A DNA stretch of 25,298 nt from Ignavibacteria bacterium (GTDB taxonomy: Bacteria; Bacteroidota; Ignavibacteria; Ignavibacteriales; Melioribacteraceae): contig DAIEQP010000362.1 in NCBI GenBank assembly GCA_027347805.1, forward strand, positions 1-25,298, in the 5' to 3' direction. Both the position numbers and the translations under genes were made by a program. Below the pieces are notes generated by a model. The model did not search any database and had not been told where the DNA came from. It was given only the letters and a program-made list of their open reading frames with translations. This document shows positions 8,211 through 14,997 of the stretch, piece by piece. Position 1 is the stretch's first letter. Each line of letters starts with the position of its first letter.

Positions 8211-8246
8211 AAATTATCCAGAATTATTTTTATTAATTCTGGATAA
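8211..8246 (-). terminator. Hairpin terminator overlapping the end of the fucose-isomerase-like gene
   Basis: A perfect 13-bp stem, ttatccagaatta (8214-8226) with taattctggataa (8234-8246), and a 7-nt loop. The promoter-proximal arm contains the last codons and most of the stop codon of the gene ending at 8233. The exit is TTTTAATTAA on the minus strand. Confidence 0.8.
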
Positions 8247-9483
8247 ACATTTCCCACCAGTTTTGCATTTCTTTTGTGTAGGTTCCACGCATCATTAGCA
8301 GATGATTTCCAAGCGGCTGTTCCAATAAATCGGTTGGTTTAGCAGAACCGTGTAATTTTATTTTTACCTGCGTTCTGCAAAGATTTTCTGAATCTGTGGA
8401 TTCCAAAATTTCACCGGATGTTATCCATAATTGATCCAGTTTGTTTCCTCCCAGCCTGAATAAAGTAACTTTCCCTTTTGTAAATTCGCCTTGAATACCA
8501 ACGCCCAATCCGGATTCAAAATGAGAACGGAGCTTATAAGATTGAATCATTCCCACTGGTACCGTGCAGTGAGCAAGTAAAATTGTATTTGATTCTTTAT
8601 TAACCTGAGCCGGATTAGCCATCCAAACAGATTGATTAGTTATTGCGTTTGCCCAGATCATCCCAAGTGTCGAAACGAGATCGCCTTCGCAGCCGGCAAT
8701 TATTCCGTCATCATTCAATTTTGAAAGGGCAAAACATCCGGTAGTTTTTAAGTCGAGCACAAGATCGAAACATCGTACCGAAACCGCATTAAGCGAATAC
8801 TTATCAATTATTTTTTTTATTGCGCCGTAGACTTTTACTGCATGCTTTAATTCTTTTTTGTTCGGTTCTTTTATTTCGGAAGCTTTCTTGGTAAGCACAA
8901 AATGCGCATCTTCAACTTCTTCATCTTTAACCTGCGAAATCATTTCCTTCAATTCTTTAAGTTCAATTTTAATAATTTCAGGTCCCCAGATGTTTTTAAT
9001 AATTTCATTTTCGGGGGAACTTGCGACAAGCCAGTCTGAGGGATTTCCAATTAATCCGATTTTTATTTTTTTCAGTTGATGAAAAATATTTAGAAACGAA
9101 ATTGTTTTTTCTATATCATCTAAAAAATCTTTGTTGGATTCTTCATCCATAAAAATGATTTTTCCTTTTCTTCCCTCTTGCTGAAGCTTTGCTAAAATTT
9201 CAAGTGAAGCCGGCAGCGAATTATTATTTGCGTGAGATAAGAGTAGAATCGGTTCATTTGGAAAATATTCGGATCTGGTTTTAATATAATTCAGAACTAA
9301 GCGTTCGGTGCCTCCTGTCAGAATAAAAAAAGCAAGCGGCTTTTCTTCGCTGATTTTTGTCTCATCAATAACTTCTCCGCCTAAATGAGAAAGTTTGTTC
9401 CAATAATCGGCAGCGATTTCATGTAGCGGCGCATTAAGTATACTACTTGCGGCGGGCAGGAATCCAAATTTTGAATTACTCAT
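8233..9483 (-). CDS. L-fucose isomerase-like protein (FucI/AraA C-terminal superfamily)
   Basis: A 416-residue cytoplasmic protein resembling the shorter relatives of L-fucose and L-arabinose isomerases, which interconvert an aldose and its ketose using Mn2+. Residues about 50-150 are Rossmann-like strand-helix units (FFILTGGTE, PILLLSHANNNSLPAS, KKIKIGLIGNPSDWL). The C-terminal half has family marks: AGCEGDLVSTLGMIW (263-277), with Glu266 a candidate metal ligand or acid, LLAHCTVP (302-309), HFESGLGVGIQGEF (321-334) and a late GNHLLM (392-397), whose His394 fits the final ligand. It is shorter than true FucI (about 590 residues), so its substrate is open. Ribosome site AAAGGTG before ATG 9483. 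It stands alone with its own terminator. The PfkB kinase 6 kb away is too distant to call a shared pathway. Confidence 0.8.
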   Translation of the reverse strand: MSNSKFGFLPAASSILNAPLHEIAADYWNKLSHLGGEVIDETKISEEKPLAFFILTGGTERLVLNYIKTRSEYFPNEPILLLSHANNNSLPASLEILAKLQQEGRKGKIIFMDEESNKDFLDDIEKTISFLNIFHQLKKIKIGLIGNPSDWLVASSPENEIIKNIWGPEIIKIELKELKEMISQVKDEEVEDAHFVLTKKASEIKEPNKKELKHAVKVYGAIKKIIDKYSLNAVSVRCFDLVLDLKTTGCFALSKLNDDGIIAGCEGDLVSTLGMIWANAITNQSVWMANPAQVNKESNTILLAHCTVPVGMIQSYKLRSHFESGLGVGIQGEFTKGKVTLFRLGGNKLDQLWITSGEILESTDSENLCRTQVKIKLHGSAKPTDLLEQPLGNHLLMMRGTYTKEMQNWWEMFIQN

Positions 9484-9580
9484 ATAACACCTTTTTATGT
9501 GTATTCATTCAAGAGCAATATCTAAAATGAAATTTAGCAGATTCTTAAGAAAAATTCCCGATCTGAAATTAATATAGAAC

Positions 9581-9618
9581 AAAAAAAATCCGCCTTACCG
9601 TTTCCAGCAAAGCGGATT
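9581..9618 (-). terminator. Strong intrinsic terminator for the small basic exported protein
   Basis: The stem aatccgc (9587-9593) pairs with gcggatt (9612-9618), extendable past one mismatch. On the minus strand it is followed by eight or so T residues (the plus-strand A-run 9581-9588). It lies about 27 bp past the stop codon at 9646. Confidence 0.85.
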
Positions 9619-9645
9619 GAGGGATGTATGCAACCGACCAGAGGG

Positions 9646-9963
9646 TTACATCTTTGTTCGGTCGTTATGCTTTTTTCTAAAAATGTTTTTGCCTGCACGG
9701 GCTTGTTCACTTTTTAAATGCTTACGTTCACTCTTAGTGACCATACCATCTTTTTTTGCAATTTTTTTATCATGCTGAATATGCGCCTGTTGTTTTTCAA
9801 GACTGCGGGTTTCATGTCTTGTCAATTCACCGTTTTTAATTCCTTCTTTAATCTTTTCCTGCTGCAGCTTTTGAGTTTTTTCGATTCCGCGAGTTGTTGT
9901 CTGCGCTATTGACTGCACTGAAATAAAACCAACTGCCAGGAACATCAAAATTATTCTTTTCAT
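9646..9963 (-). CDS. Small exported basic protein with duplicated helical motif
   Basis: 105 residues with a clear signal peptide (MKRIILMFLAVGFISVQSIAQ). The mature part is highly charged, rich in Lys, Gln and His, and has two related segments: GIKNGELTRHETRSLEKQQAHI and IAKKDGMVTKSERKHLKSEQAR. Both follow the pattern K-x-G-x-[LV]-T-x-x-E-x-x-x-L-x-x-[EQ]-Q, like a turn leading into a helix. Similar short proteins occur widely in Bacteroidota and Proteobacteria without an assigned function. The spacing recalls an EF-hand-like turn, but only a few acidic residues are present. I use the ATG at 9963 (GGTGA six bases upstream), not the ATG at 10002, since only the shorter form puts the signal peptide at the N-terminus. 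Monocistronic, with its own strong terminator. Confidence 0.8.
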   Translation of the reverse strand: MKRIILMFLAVGFISVQSIAQTTTRGIEKTQKLQQEKIKEGIKNGELTRHETRSLEKQQAHIQHDKKIAKKDGMVTKSERKHLKSEQARAGKNIFRKKHNDRTKM

Positions 9964-10018
9964 TGCATCACCTATAAATTTATCTTTGTGATTTTTTGAC
10001 AACCGGTTTAATTAGCGG

Positions 10019-10032
10019 GTTTAATATTAAAC
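10019..10032. promoter_or_regulatory. 14-bp perfect palindrome upstream of the small exported protein gene
   Basis: gtttaatattaaac reads the same on both strands and lies 56 bp before the start at 9963. It could be an operator, but AT-rich palindromes of this size also arise by chance. Confidence 0.25.
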
Positions 10033-10101
10033 AGATTTATTCAGGGTAAAATTTTTCCCACGATCGGTGCGGAGGATATTAATAAATGAAATAAAACAGT
10101 A

Positions 10102-10656
10102 TTAACCGGCAGCAATTACAACAGCTCCGGCAGAAGATTCCATCTGGAGAACCACTATTAAATACCAGCAGAAAAGCGCCAAGACACTTACTTCTTCAAT
10201 ATTTTTTGATTGATCATTAAATTCTACTCTCGCTTGAGTTTTAAACCAATCCATAAGTTTCGGTTCATCTATACCGTGACGAAAAGTAAAAATTAAATTA
10301 CCCTCATTATCATGCAGCTCAAATTTCGTTGCTAAAAAATTCGATGACTGCCAATGAAATATTTTTCCATTGTTAAATTCTATTGAACCTGCGTAACCGG
10401 TCCATTTTGGTTTAAAAACCGCAAGATCATTTTCACTGCCGAGTTCACGAATTGTAATTTTCACCTGAAAAAAACCAATGCGTTTAAAAGTCCATTTCCC
10501 ATCTGCGCTTTCTGCTTCTGCCAGCGATCCGAATGACTTAGGAAAGTTTATTTTGCCATATAAATCTGAATCTGATTTTAGTTCATAAATCTGCTGGGTC
10601 GTTTTGGGTTGAACCCATGTTAAATGTTCGTTCTTAAGATTTTTTATTGATTTCAT
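10102..10656 (-). CDS. Conserved hypothetical protein, LURP-one/tubby-like fold suspected
   Basis: A 184-residue protein without a signal peptide. It is nearly all predicted beta strand (GSLAEAESADGKWTFKR 43-59, FQVKITIREL 63-72, AVFKPKWTGYAGSIEF 79-94, FELHDNEGNLIFTFRH 112-127). It ends in a very hydrophobic helix (VSVLALFCWYLIVVLQ, 156-171) and a small Gly/Ala tail. This order of strands with a final hydrophobic helix is what LURP-one/tubby-like barrels have, where the helix runs through the barrel. A C-terminal membrane anchor is the alternative. Assignment is by pattern only and is not firm. It overlaps the RluA-family gene by 4 bp (ATGA) and is the last gene of the six-gene cluster. Confidence 0.7.
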   Translation of the reverse strand: MKSIKNLKNEHLTWVQPKTTQQIYELKSDSDLYGKINFPKSFGSLAEAESADGKWTFKRIGFFQVKITIRELGSENDLAVFKPKWTGYAGSIEFNNGKIFHWQSSNFLATKFELHDNEGNLIFTFRHGIDEPKLMDWFKTQARVEFNDQSKNIEEVSVLALFCWYLIVVLQMESSAGAVVIAAG

Positions 10657-11342
10657 TTTTCCTTTCCATGGACAGAAGATTTTATTTCCTTCAGAAATTT
10701 TAAAAATGATTCGGGAACAGGTGCCTCGATCAACAATTCCTTTCTATCCGGCTTAACAAAACAGATACTTTTTGCATGCAGCATTAACCTTGGAAACTTA
10801 TCCTGCAATTCGTTATCCCCGTATCTTTTATCTCCAACTATTGAATGACCAACAGCATAAAGGTGAACCCGCAATTGGTGTCTTCTGCCGGTTGTTGGAT
10901 TCAACTCAACCAACGTATATGGAAATAACTTTTCGGCAATGCTGTAAAAAGTTTTACTTGGCTTTCCCTTTTTTGAATCAACACCCATTCTGCCAGACCC
11001 TAATTCACGAATTGGAAACCTTATTTCCCCATTTTCTTTTTCTATAATCCCATGAACAATTGCGGTGTATGATTTTTTCACCGTTCTATCAGCAAACTGC
11101 TTATTCAATAATTTGTGAGTCTTCTCATTTTTAGCAAATAAAATTATACCGCTCACTTCTTTATCTAATCTATGCACAACCAAGATTTTTGTTTTATAAT
11201 GCTCTGATAAAATCGTCTGCAGGTCAAGTGATTCACCGGCATTATCATGAATTGACGCAAGCCCTTCGGGCTTATTAACAGCAAGTAAATCCCGATCTTC
11301 GTATAAAATTTCTAGATCATCATATAAAAATTGTTTTGTCAT
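10653..11342 (-). CDS. RluA-family RNA pseudouridine synthase
   Basis: A 229-residue enzyme that isomerises uridine to pseudouridine in rRNA or tRNA. The family motif VVHRLDKEVSGIILFAK (55-71) contains the catalytic Asp60; the usual Thr of HRLDxxTSG is Val here. LAVNKPEGLASIHD (20-33) is the N-terminal KPxG motif, and LNPTTGRRHQLRVHL is motif III, binding RNA and structuring the active site. No S4 domain precedes it, so it is the compact RluA/TruC-like form. The target uridine cannot be told from sequence. ATG 11342 has AAAGGT six bases upstream. The gene is 9 bp after the esterase gene and overlaps the next gene by 4 bp. Confidence 0.9.
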   Translation of the reverse strand: MTKQFLYDDLEILYEDRDLLAVNKPEGLASIHDNAGESLDLQTILSEHYKTKILVVHRLDKEVSGIILFAKNEKTHKLLNKQFADRTVKKSYTAIVHGIIEKENGEIRFPIRELGSGRMGVDSKKGKPSKTFYSIAEKLFPYTLVELNPTTGRRHQLRVHLYAVGHSIVGDKRYGDNELQDKFPRLMLHAKSICFVKPDRKELLIEAPVPESFLKFLKEIKSSVHGKEK

Positions 11343-11351
11343 CTTTACCTT

Positions 11352-12215
11352 TTATTTAGCAAATACACTTTTTAAACCATGAGTAGCAATGTATGGAATA
11401 ATAGTATAATGAGTTTCTTTCTCGGAAACTCCAACCTCTATTGAAAGCCCCGAATAATTGTGTTTTTTAATTGAATCAACAAGGCGCTGCCATGGCTGAA
11501 TCATAATACTTCCTTCAAGGGAACCAACTGTAGTATAAATTTTTGCTAGTAATGTTTTATGCGATAAGGAAAATTTTTCTTCCAATTTTAGGATAAATTC
11601 TTTATCCCAGTTTAATGCCGGACTAATCAGAACATAATTTTGAAACAATTCAGGGTTAGTAAACAAAACATAAAAGCCGAATAATCCTCCAAGCGAATGC
11701 CCGACAATTGTTCTATCGTTTGGATTACATCTGTATTTAGATTCAATTTGTTTAATCAGATCATTCTTAATGAAAGAAATAAAATCATCTGCCCCGCCGG
11801 AAGCAGGAATCATGCTTCTCAATAAAGCTGGAATCGAATCGCTTTGAATGTGTGTCGGGGTGTAATCTCTTGAACGATTATAATTAAATTCTTTAGAACC
11901 GCCTTCCGATGAAATACCAACAATAATAACTTCCGGCAGTTCTTTGTTAAATAAGAGGAGCCGTTGAAGCTGTACCATTATTCCAAATGATGAATACGCA
12001 TCAAGCATGTAAACTACCGGATATGATTCATTGCTTTGTTTATAATTTGCCGGCAGAGCAATATAAACGGGATAAATTAAATTATTGATGGATGATTTTA
12101 TTCTTACAACTTCACTTCTGCGAATAGCAACAGATTCACCTTCTGATTGGGCGTTAAGGTGAATCACAAATCCAAAAATTATAATGAGTGATACATAAAC
12201 CCTTTTTTTCAACAT
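11352..12215 (-). CDS. Exported alpha/beta hydrolase, esterase D-like family
   Basis: A 287-residue protein with an N-terminal signal peptide (KKRVYVSLIIIFGFVIHLNAQ, cut near residue 22-23). The fold is that of the putative esterase family PF00756 (esterase D, siderophore esterases such as IroE/Fes). YPVVYMLDAYSSFG (65-78) is the typical YPVLYLLDG block. The nucleophile elbow is GHSLGG with Ser174. A plausible catalytic His is His269 in KETHYTIIP, and the acid is probably in GSLEG (231-235). Likely periplasmic or surface ester hydrolysis; the substrate is unknown and nothing nearby points to siderophores. ATG 12215 has a good TGAGGAT site. Third gene from the end of the six-gene cluster, with 9-bp gaps on both sides. 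Confidence 0.85.
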   Translation of the reverse strand: MLKKRVYVSLIIIFGFVIHLNAQSEGESVAIRRSEVVRIKSSINNLIYPVYIALPANYKQSNESYPVVYMLDAYSSFGIMVQLQRLLLFNKELPEVIIVGISSEGGSKEFNYNRSRDYTPTHIQSDSIPALLRSMIPASGGADDFISFIKNDLIKQIESKYRCNPNDRTIVGHSLGGLFGFYVLFTNPELFQNYVLISPALNWDKEFILKLEEKFSLSHKTLLAKIYTTVGSLEGSIMIQPWQRLVDSIKKHNYSGLSIEVGVSEKETHYTIIPYIATHGLKSVFAK

Positions 12216-12224
12216 CAGAAATCC

Positions 12225-12845
12225 TCAATAAAGATTAAGGCAGTAAGCTGGTCGATTATCAAATGTAGTTTTTACGAAACCCATTTTCTTTAAATATTTT
12301 TGGTGCTTTTCGTTGCCTGGATCACTATAAATTTTTTTAACTTTTTTCTGTTTGAATATTTCCGCAAAAACATATTTGCCAATCTTGAAATCTCTGAATC
12401 CTTCTACAGCATAATCAAGTTTCATATAGATAACATCGTTGGCAAGATATTCGGAAATTACCAGTCCAGCTGGAACAGTATCTCTTAAAACAAACATAAC
12501 ATGATTTGTATCAGAAGTTTCTTCGAGAGAAAATGTTGGGATAAATTTTTTAATGTCAGACTCATAAAATTTCAGAAAATGATTTAGATACTCCGAATTT
12601 GGTTTTACTTCAAGAACTCTGAAATACTCTTTCGCGCCGAATATTTGAATTAAATAATAAGCATCGATAAGCGTTATAAATCCGTTTAATATGAAAACAG
12701 GGTAAGCTCCAATAATAAATCCGTAAGTGGAAAACATTGCCGCACCAATTAGATTGATTATTCGCAACTTGATTATGGAACTCATCATCAAAGAGATTGC
12801 GATAATAACAGTTGCTATATATCCAAAAATTTGTATGAATGTCAT
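12225..12845 (-). CDS. YgjV-like membrane domain fused to a GNAT-like domain
   Basis: A 206-residue protein with two parts. Residues 1-70 form three hydrophobic helices (IFGYIATVIIAISLMMSS, LRIINLIGAAMFSTYGFIIGAY, PVFILNGFITLIDAYYLIQIF), the arrangement of YgjV-type inner-membrane proteins. Residues about 75-206 form a soluble C-terminal domain. Its end, DYAVEGFRDFKIGKYVFAEIF followed by KKVKKIYSDPGNEKHQKYLKKMGFVKT, reads like the acetyl-CoA-binding core and last helices of a GNAT acetyltransferase (KYLKKMGF matches the usual FYxKxGF). The canonical RxxGxG/A loop is weak: only G-KYVF remains. The enzyme could be inactive or act on an unknown substrate at the membrane. Within the cluster, 9 bp from both neighbours. 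Confidence 0.7.
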   Translation of the reverse strand: MTFIQIFGYIATVIIAISLMMSSIIKLRIINLIGAAMFSTYGFIIGAYPVFILNGFITLIDAYYLIQIFGAKEYFRVLEVKPNSEYLNHFLKFYESDIKKFIPTFSLEETSDTNHVMFVLRDTVPAGLVISEYLANDVIYMKLDYAVEGFRDFKIGKYVFAEIFKQKKVKKIYSDPGNEKHQKYLKKMGFVKTTFDNRPAYCLNLY

Positions 12846-12854
12846 ATTATTCTT

Positions 12855-13325
12855 TTATCTAAGAGGTTTAAAGTTAGTTGTTACAAATCCATACTCTTCA
12901 TCAGCCATAGAAGCATTAGGATCTACCCAAATATAATTTGGATACCCGTAAACTGATTCGAACTTTATTTCATAAGCAGCCGGATTACCTTTTTTAGCTT
13001 CAATTGCAGTAGCGTAAAGTTCATCTATTGTTTTATACCATTGCCATCTATCTGAAGGAATTAATTTAGCCGAAGCAGAATCAGTAACGCTTATTATTTT
13101 ATTTCCACTAACACGAACAAACATTTTAGCCCCGCCATCAATACAAAAACACATTCTTTGCTGTGTAATTATGTATGAATCGATCCCCTGTTTTTTCCAT
13201 CTTGAGTAATTCGATTCAATAGAGTTTGCAACAGGTTCAATTTCAGACGCGTCACCGCAGCTATCTAAACCGCCAATAAGAATTAAAGCTAGTAATATGA
13301 AGATATGTTTATAAAATGTTTTCAT
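12855..13325 (-). CDS. DUF6174-like lipoprotein
   Basis: A 156-residue envelope protein starting with a signal peptide (KTFYKHIFILLALILIGGLDSC), whose lipobox LDSC is unusual at -2 but acceptable. The mature part has the DUF6174 pattern: SRWKKQGIDSYIITQQRMCFC (a YxxxxxxxCxC strand), then VRVSGNKIISV, the TIDELYATA helix and the KFESVYGYPNYIWVDPN ending, where YGYPxxIxxD is characteristic. Function unknown. I prefer ATG 13325 over 13331. AGGG sits only six bases before 13325 and directly abuts 13331. The upstream epimerase stop lies at the same place, so the two genes are translationally coupled. Confidence 0.8.
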   Translation of the reverse strand: MKTFYKHIFILLALILIGGLDSCGDASEIEPVANSIESNYSRWKKQGIDSYIITQQRMCFCIDGGAKMFVRVSGNKIISVTDSASAKLIPSDRWQWYKTIDELYATAIEAKKGNPAAYEIKFESVYGYPNYIWVDPNASMADEEYGFVTTNFKPLR

Positions 13326-13327
13326 GA

Positions 13328-14311
13328 TCATCCCTGCTTTGAATATTCAGCAATTATTCTGTCCATCAATCGATCCAGATTTTCATCTATAACTTGCGCA
13401 CTTTTATTGTTCATATACCAATCAGCTATTTCGGCGGCTCCAATATTAAAAGGAATAGAACATTTAAAATCAGGAACAAGTTTTTTGATTTTGCTATTAT
13501 CAAATTTCACGCTATGTGCTTTATCGCCAAGTAATCCATCGCCCCATTCATCATCGAATTTTTTAATGAATTCCGTTGGAATATGCGCAATCTTTATTTC
13601 ATAACCGGCTTTTTCAGCAATAATTTTTGCAATCTCGTTCCAAGTCAGAATCTCATCCGAAGTAATTTGATAAACTTCTCCGATTGCTTCCTTTTTTCCA
13701 AGCAGTCCAACAAATCCTTTAGCAAAATCTTTTGTGTGTGTCATTGTCCAGGTTGAGTTTCCATCATCATGAATGATAATTTGTTTGCTGCTTTTCATTC
13801 TATGAAAAGGAAGATAATCTATTCTCAATGGATTTTTTGTTTTGTCATATGTATGAGAAGGACGGCATATTGTAGCCGGAAAATTATTCTCGCGATGCAT
13901 TTTCATCAAGTAATTTTCGCAATCAACTTTTGCCTGCGAGTACGCCCAAAATTTATTTCCTATCGGAGTTTCTTCTGTAATCGGAAGTTTTGGAATTGGT
14001 TTCTGATAAACCGAAGCACTGCTAATAAAAATATACTGCTCGGTTTTATCTTTAAATAAAGCGTAATCTGTTTTTACATGATTTTCGTTAAATGCAATCC
14101 AGTCAACCACTACATCAAATTTTTCATTCGCAATTGCAGTTTTAAATGAATCAACTTCCCGAATGTCGCCGTTAATTATTTTTGTTCCTTCAGGAATTCC
14201 GCGAAAAGATTTTCCCCTGTTTAACAAATAAATATCGTAACCTTTTTCAATTGCCAATTTTGAACATTCGGAGCTTATAACTCCTGTGCCGCCAATAAAT
14301 AATATTTTCAT
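13328..14311 (-). CDS. NAD(P)-dependent epimerase/dehydratase-like protein (extended SDR)
   Basis: A 327-residue cytoplasmic enzyme of the extended short-chain dehydrogenase/reductase type, normally acting on nucleotide sugars or related carbonyls. The Rossmann motif is GGTGVIS (7-13; the family form is GxxGxxG, here GGTGVIS with the last Gly replaced by Ser). The second strand ends in LLNRGKS, suggesting NADP preference. The active-site pair YSQAK (Tyr124, Lys128) is intact, and FISSAS (95-100) supplies the catalytic Ser. CRPSHTYDKTKNP is the usual RPxxxYG region. Substrate unknown. It heads the six-gene cluster. The ATG at 14311 has no clear Shine-Dalgarno sequence. Confidence 0.85.
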   Translation of the reverse strand: MKILFIGGTGVISSECSKLAIEKGYDIYLLNRGKSFRGIPEGTKIINGDIREVDSFKTAIANEKFDVVVDWIAFNENHVKTDYALFKDKTEQYIFISSASVYQKPIPKLPITEETPIGNKFWAYSQAKVDCENYLMKMHRENNFPATICRPSHTYDKTKNPLRIDYLPFHRMKSSKQIIIHDDGNSTWTMTHTKDFAKGFVGLLGKKEAIGEVYQITSDEILTWNEIAKIIAEKAGYEIKIAHIPTEFIKKFDDEWGDGLLGDKAHSVKFDNSKIKKLVPDFKCSIPFNIGAAEIADWYMNNKSAQVIDENLDRLMDRIIAEYSKQG

Positions 14312-14379
14312 ATAATTTTTTCTGTTTGCTTATCGAAAAATACGAAAGGAAAAACGGAAGAGACAGAGCTAAAATTCAA

Positions 14380-14405
14380 GGGTGATTGAGCATTTACGAT
14401 CACCC
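14380..14405 (-). terminator. Hairpin downstream of the SlyD-like gene
   Basis: gggtgat (14380-14386) pairs with atcaccc (14399-14405), 12-nt loop, 7 bp beyond the stop codon, followed on the minus strand by ttgaatttt. Moderate stem and weak U-tract. Confidence 0.55.
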
Positions 14406-14412
14406 GTTAAAT

Positions 14413-14838
14413 TTATATAATCTCAACAAGTTCTATTTTGAAATTGAGAAATTGACCAGCCAAGTTATGGTTGGCATCAACAATAACAGTATCTGCGGTA
14501 ATTTCTTTTATTGTTAAAACTATTAATTCCCCATCTTGTGTTTGCATCTGAAGTTGTTGACCTACTTCAGGATGGAGTCCTGCAGCCAATTTATTTTTCG
14601 GAAGCGTAATTATAAGATCAGAACGTTTTTCTCCATAACCATCTTCAGGAGAAATACGAATATTTCTTTCTTCGCCCGGATTCATTCCAATTACAGTAGT
14701 TTCGAATTGTTCCAATAAAGCACCATCACCAATTTTGAATTCAAGCGGTTCTCCTCCAATTGATGAATCAAATTGACTTCCATCATCAAGCGTTCCTGTA
14801 TAGTGAACTTTTACTATATCTCCCTGCTCTGCGGCCAT
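14413..14838 (-). CDS. FKBP-type peptidyl-prolyl isomerase, SlyD-like
   Basis: A 141-residue cytoplasmic folding helper that speeds cis-trans isomerisation of Xaa-Pro bonds. It begins MAAEQGDIVKVHYTGTLDDGSQFDSS, the FKBP N-terminal strand and loop, followed by LEQFETTVIGMNPGEERNIRISPEDGYGEK with the SlyD-type turn into the insert-in-flap chaperone domain (about 70-120). It ends DANHNLAGQFLNFKIELVEI, the second half of the FKBP sheet. The His-rich metal-binding tail of E. coli SlyD is absent, so nickel delivery is unlikely. ATG 14838 has a good GGAGA ribosome site. Divergent from the alanine racemase gene, with a shared 159-bp promoter region. Confidence 0.9.
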   Translation of the reverse strand: MAAEQGDIVKVHYTGTLDDGSQFDSSIGGEPLEFKIGDGALLEQFETTVIGMNPGEERNIRISPEDGYGEKRSDLIITLPKNKLAAGLHPEVGQQLQMQTQDGELIVLTIKEITADTVIVDANHNLAGQFLNFKIELVEII

Positions 14839-14927
14839 AATTTCTCCAACTTAATAATTAATAAATTTTAAATAGCGGCTGTGCAGTTGAATTTCCGGAG
14901 TGCAAAGCGACTTCTTAAATATAATCA

Positions 14928-14980
14928 ATTTTGCACCCGATACATTAATAACAAAATGATTAAAAAAGTTATTTTTGCAC
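14928..14980. repeat. Direct repeat TTTTGCAC in the slyD-like/alr intergenic region
   Basis: The octamer ttttgcac occurs at 14929-14936 and again at 14973-14980, 44 bp apart, between the two divergent starts. The second copy overlaps the candidate -7 box of the racemase gene, so the pair could be a regulator site or duplicated promoter parts. Confidence 0.3.
14970..14977 (+). promoter_or_regulatory. Candidate Bacteroidota-type -7 box for alanine racemase
   Basis: TATTTTTG fits TAnnTTTG and ends 20 bp before the alr start, which would give a leader of roughly 14 nt. No good -33 TTG at the usual spacing is visible. Confidence 0.35.
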
Positions 14981-14997
14981 AAACAAGAAAATGATAA

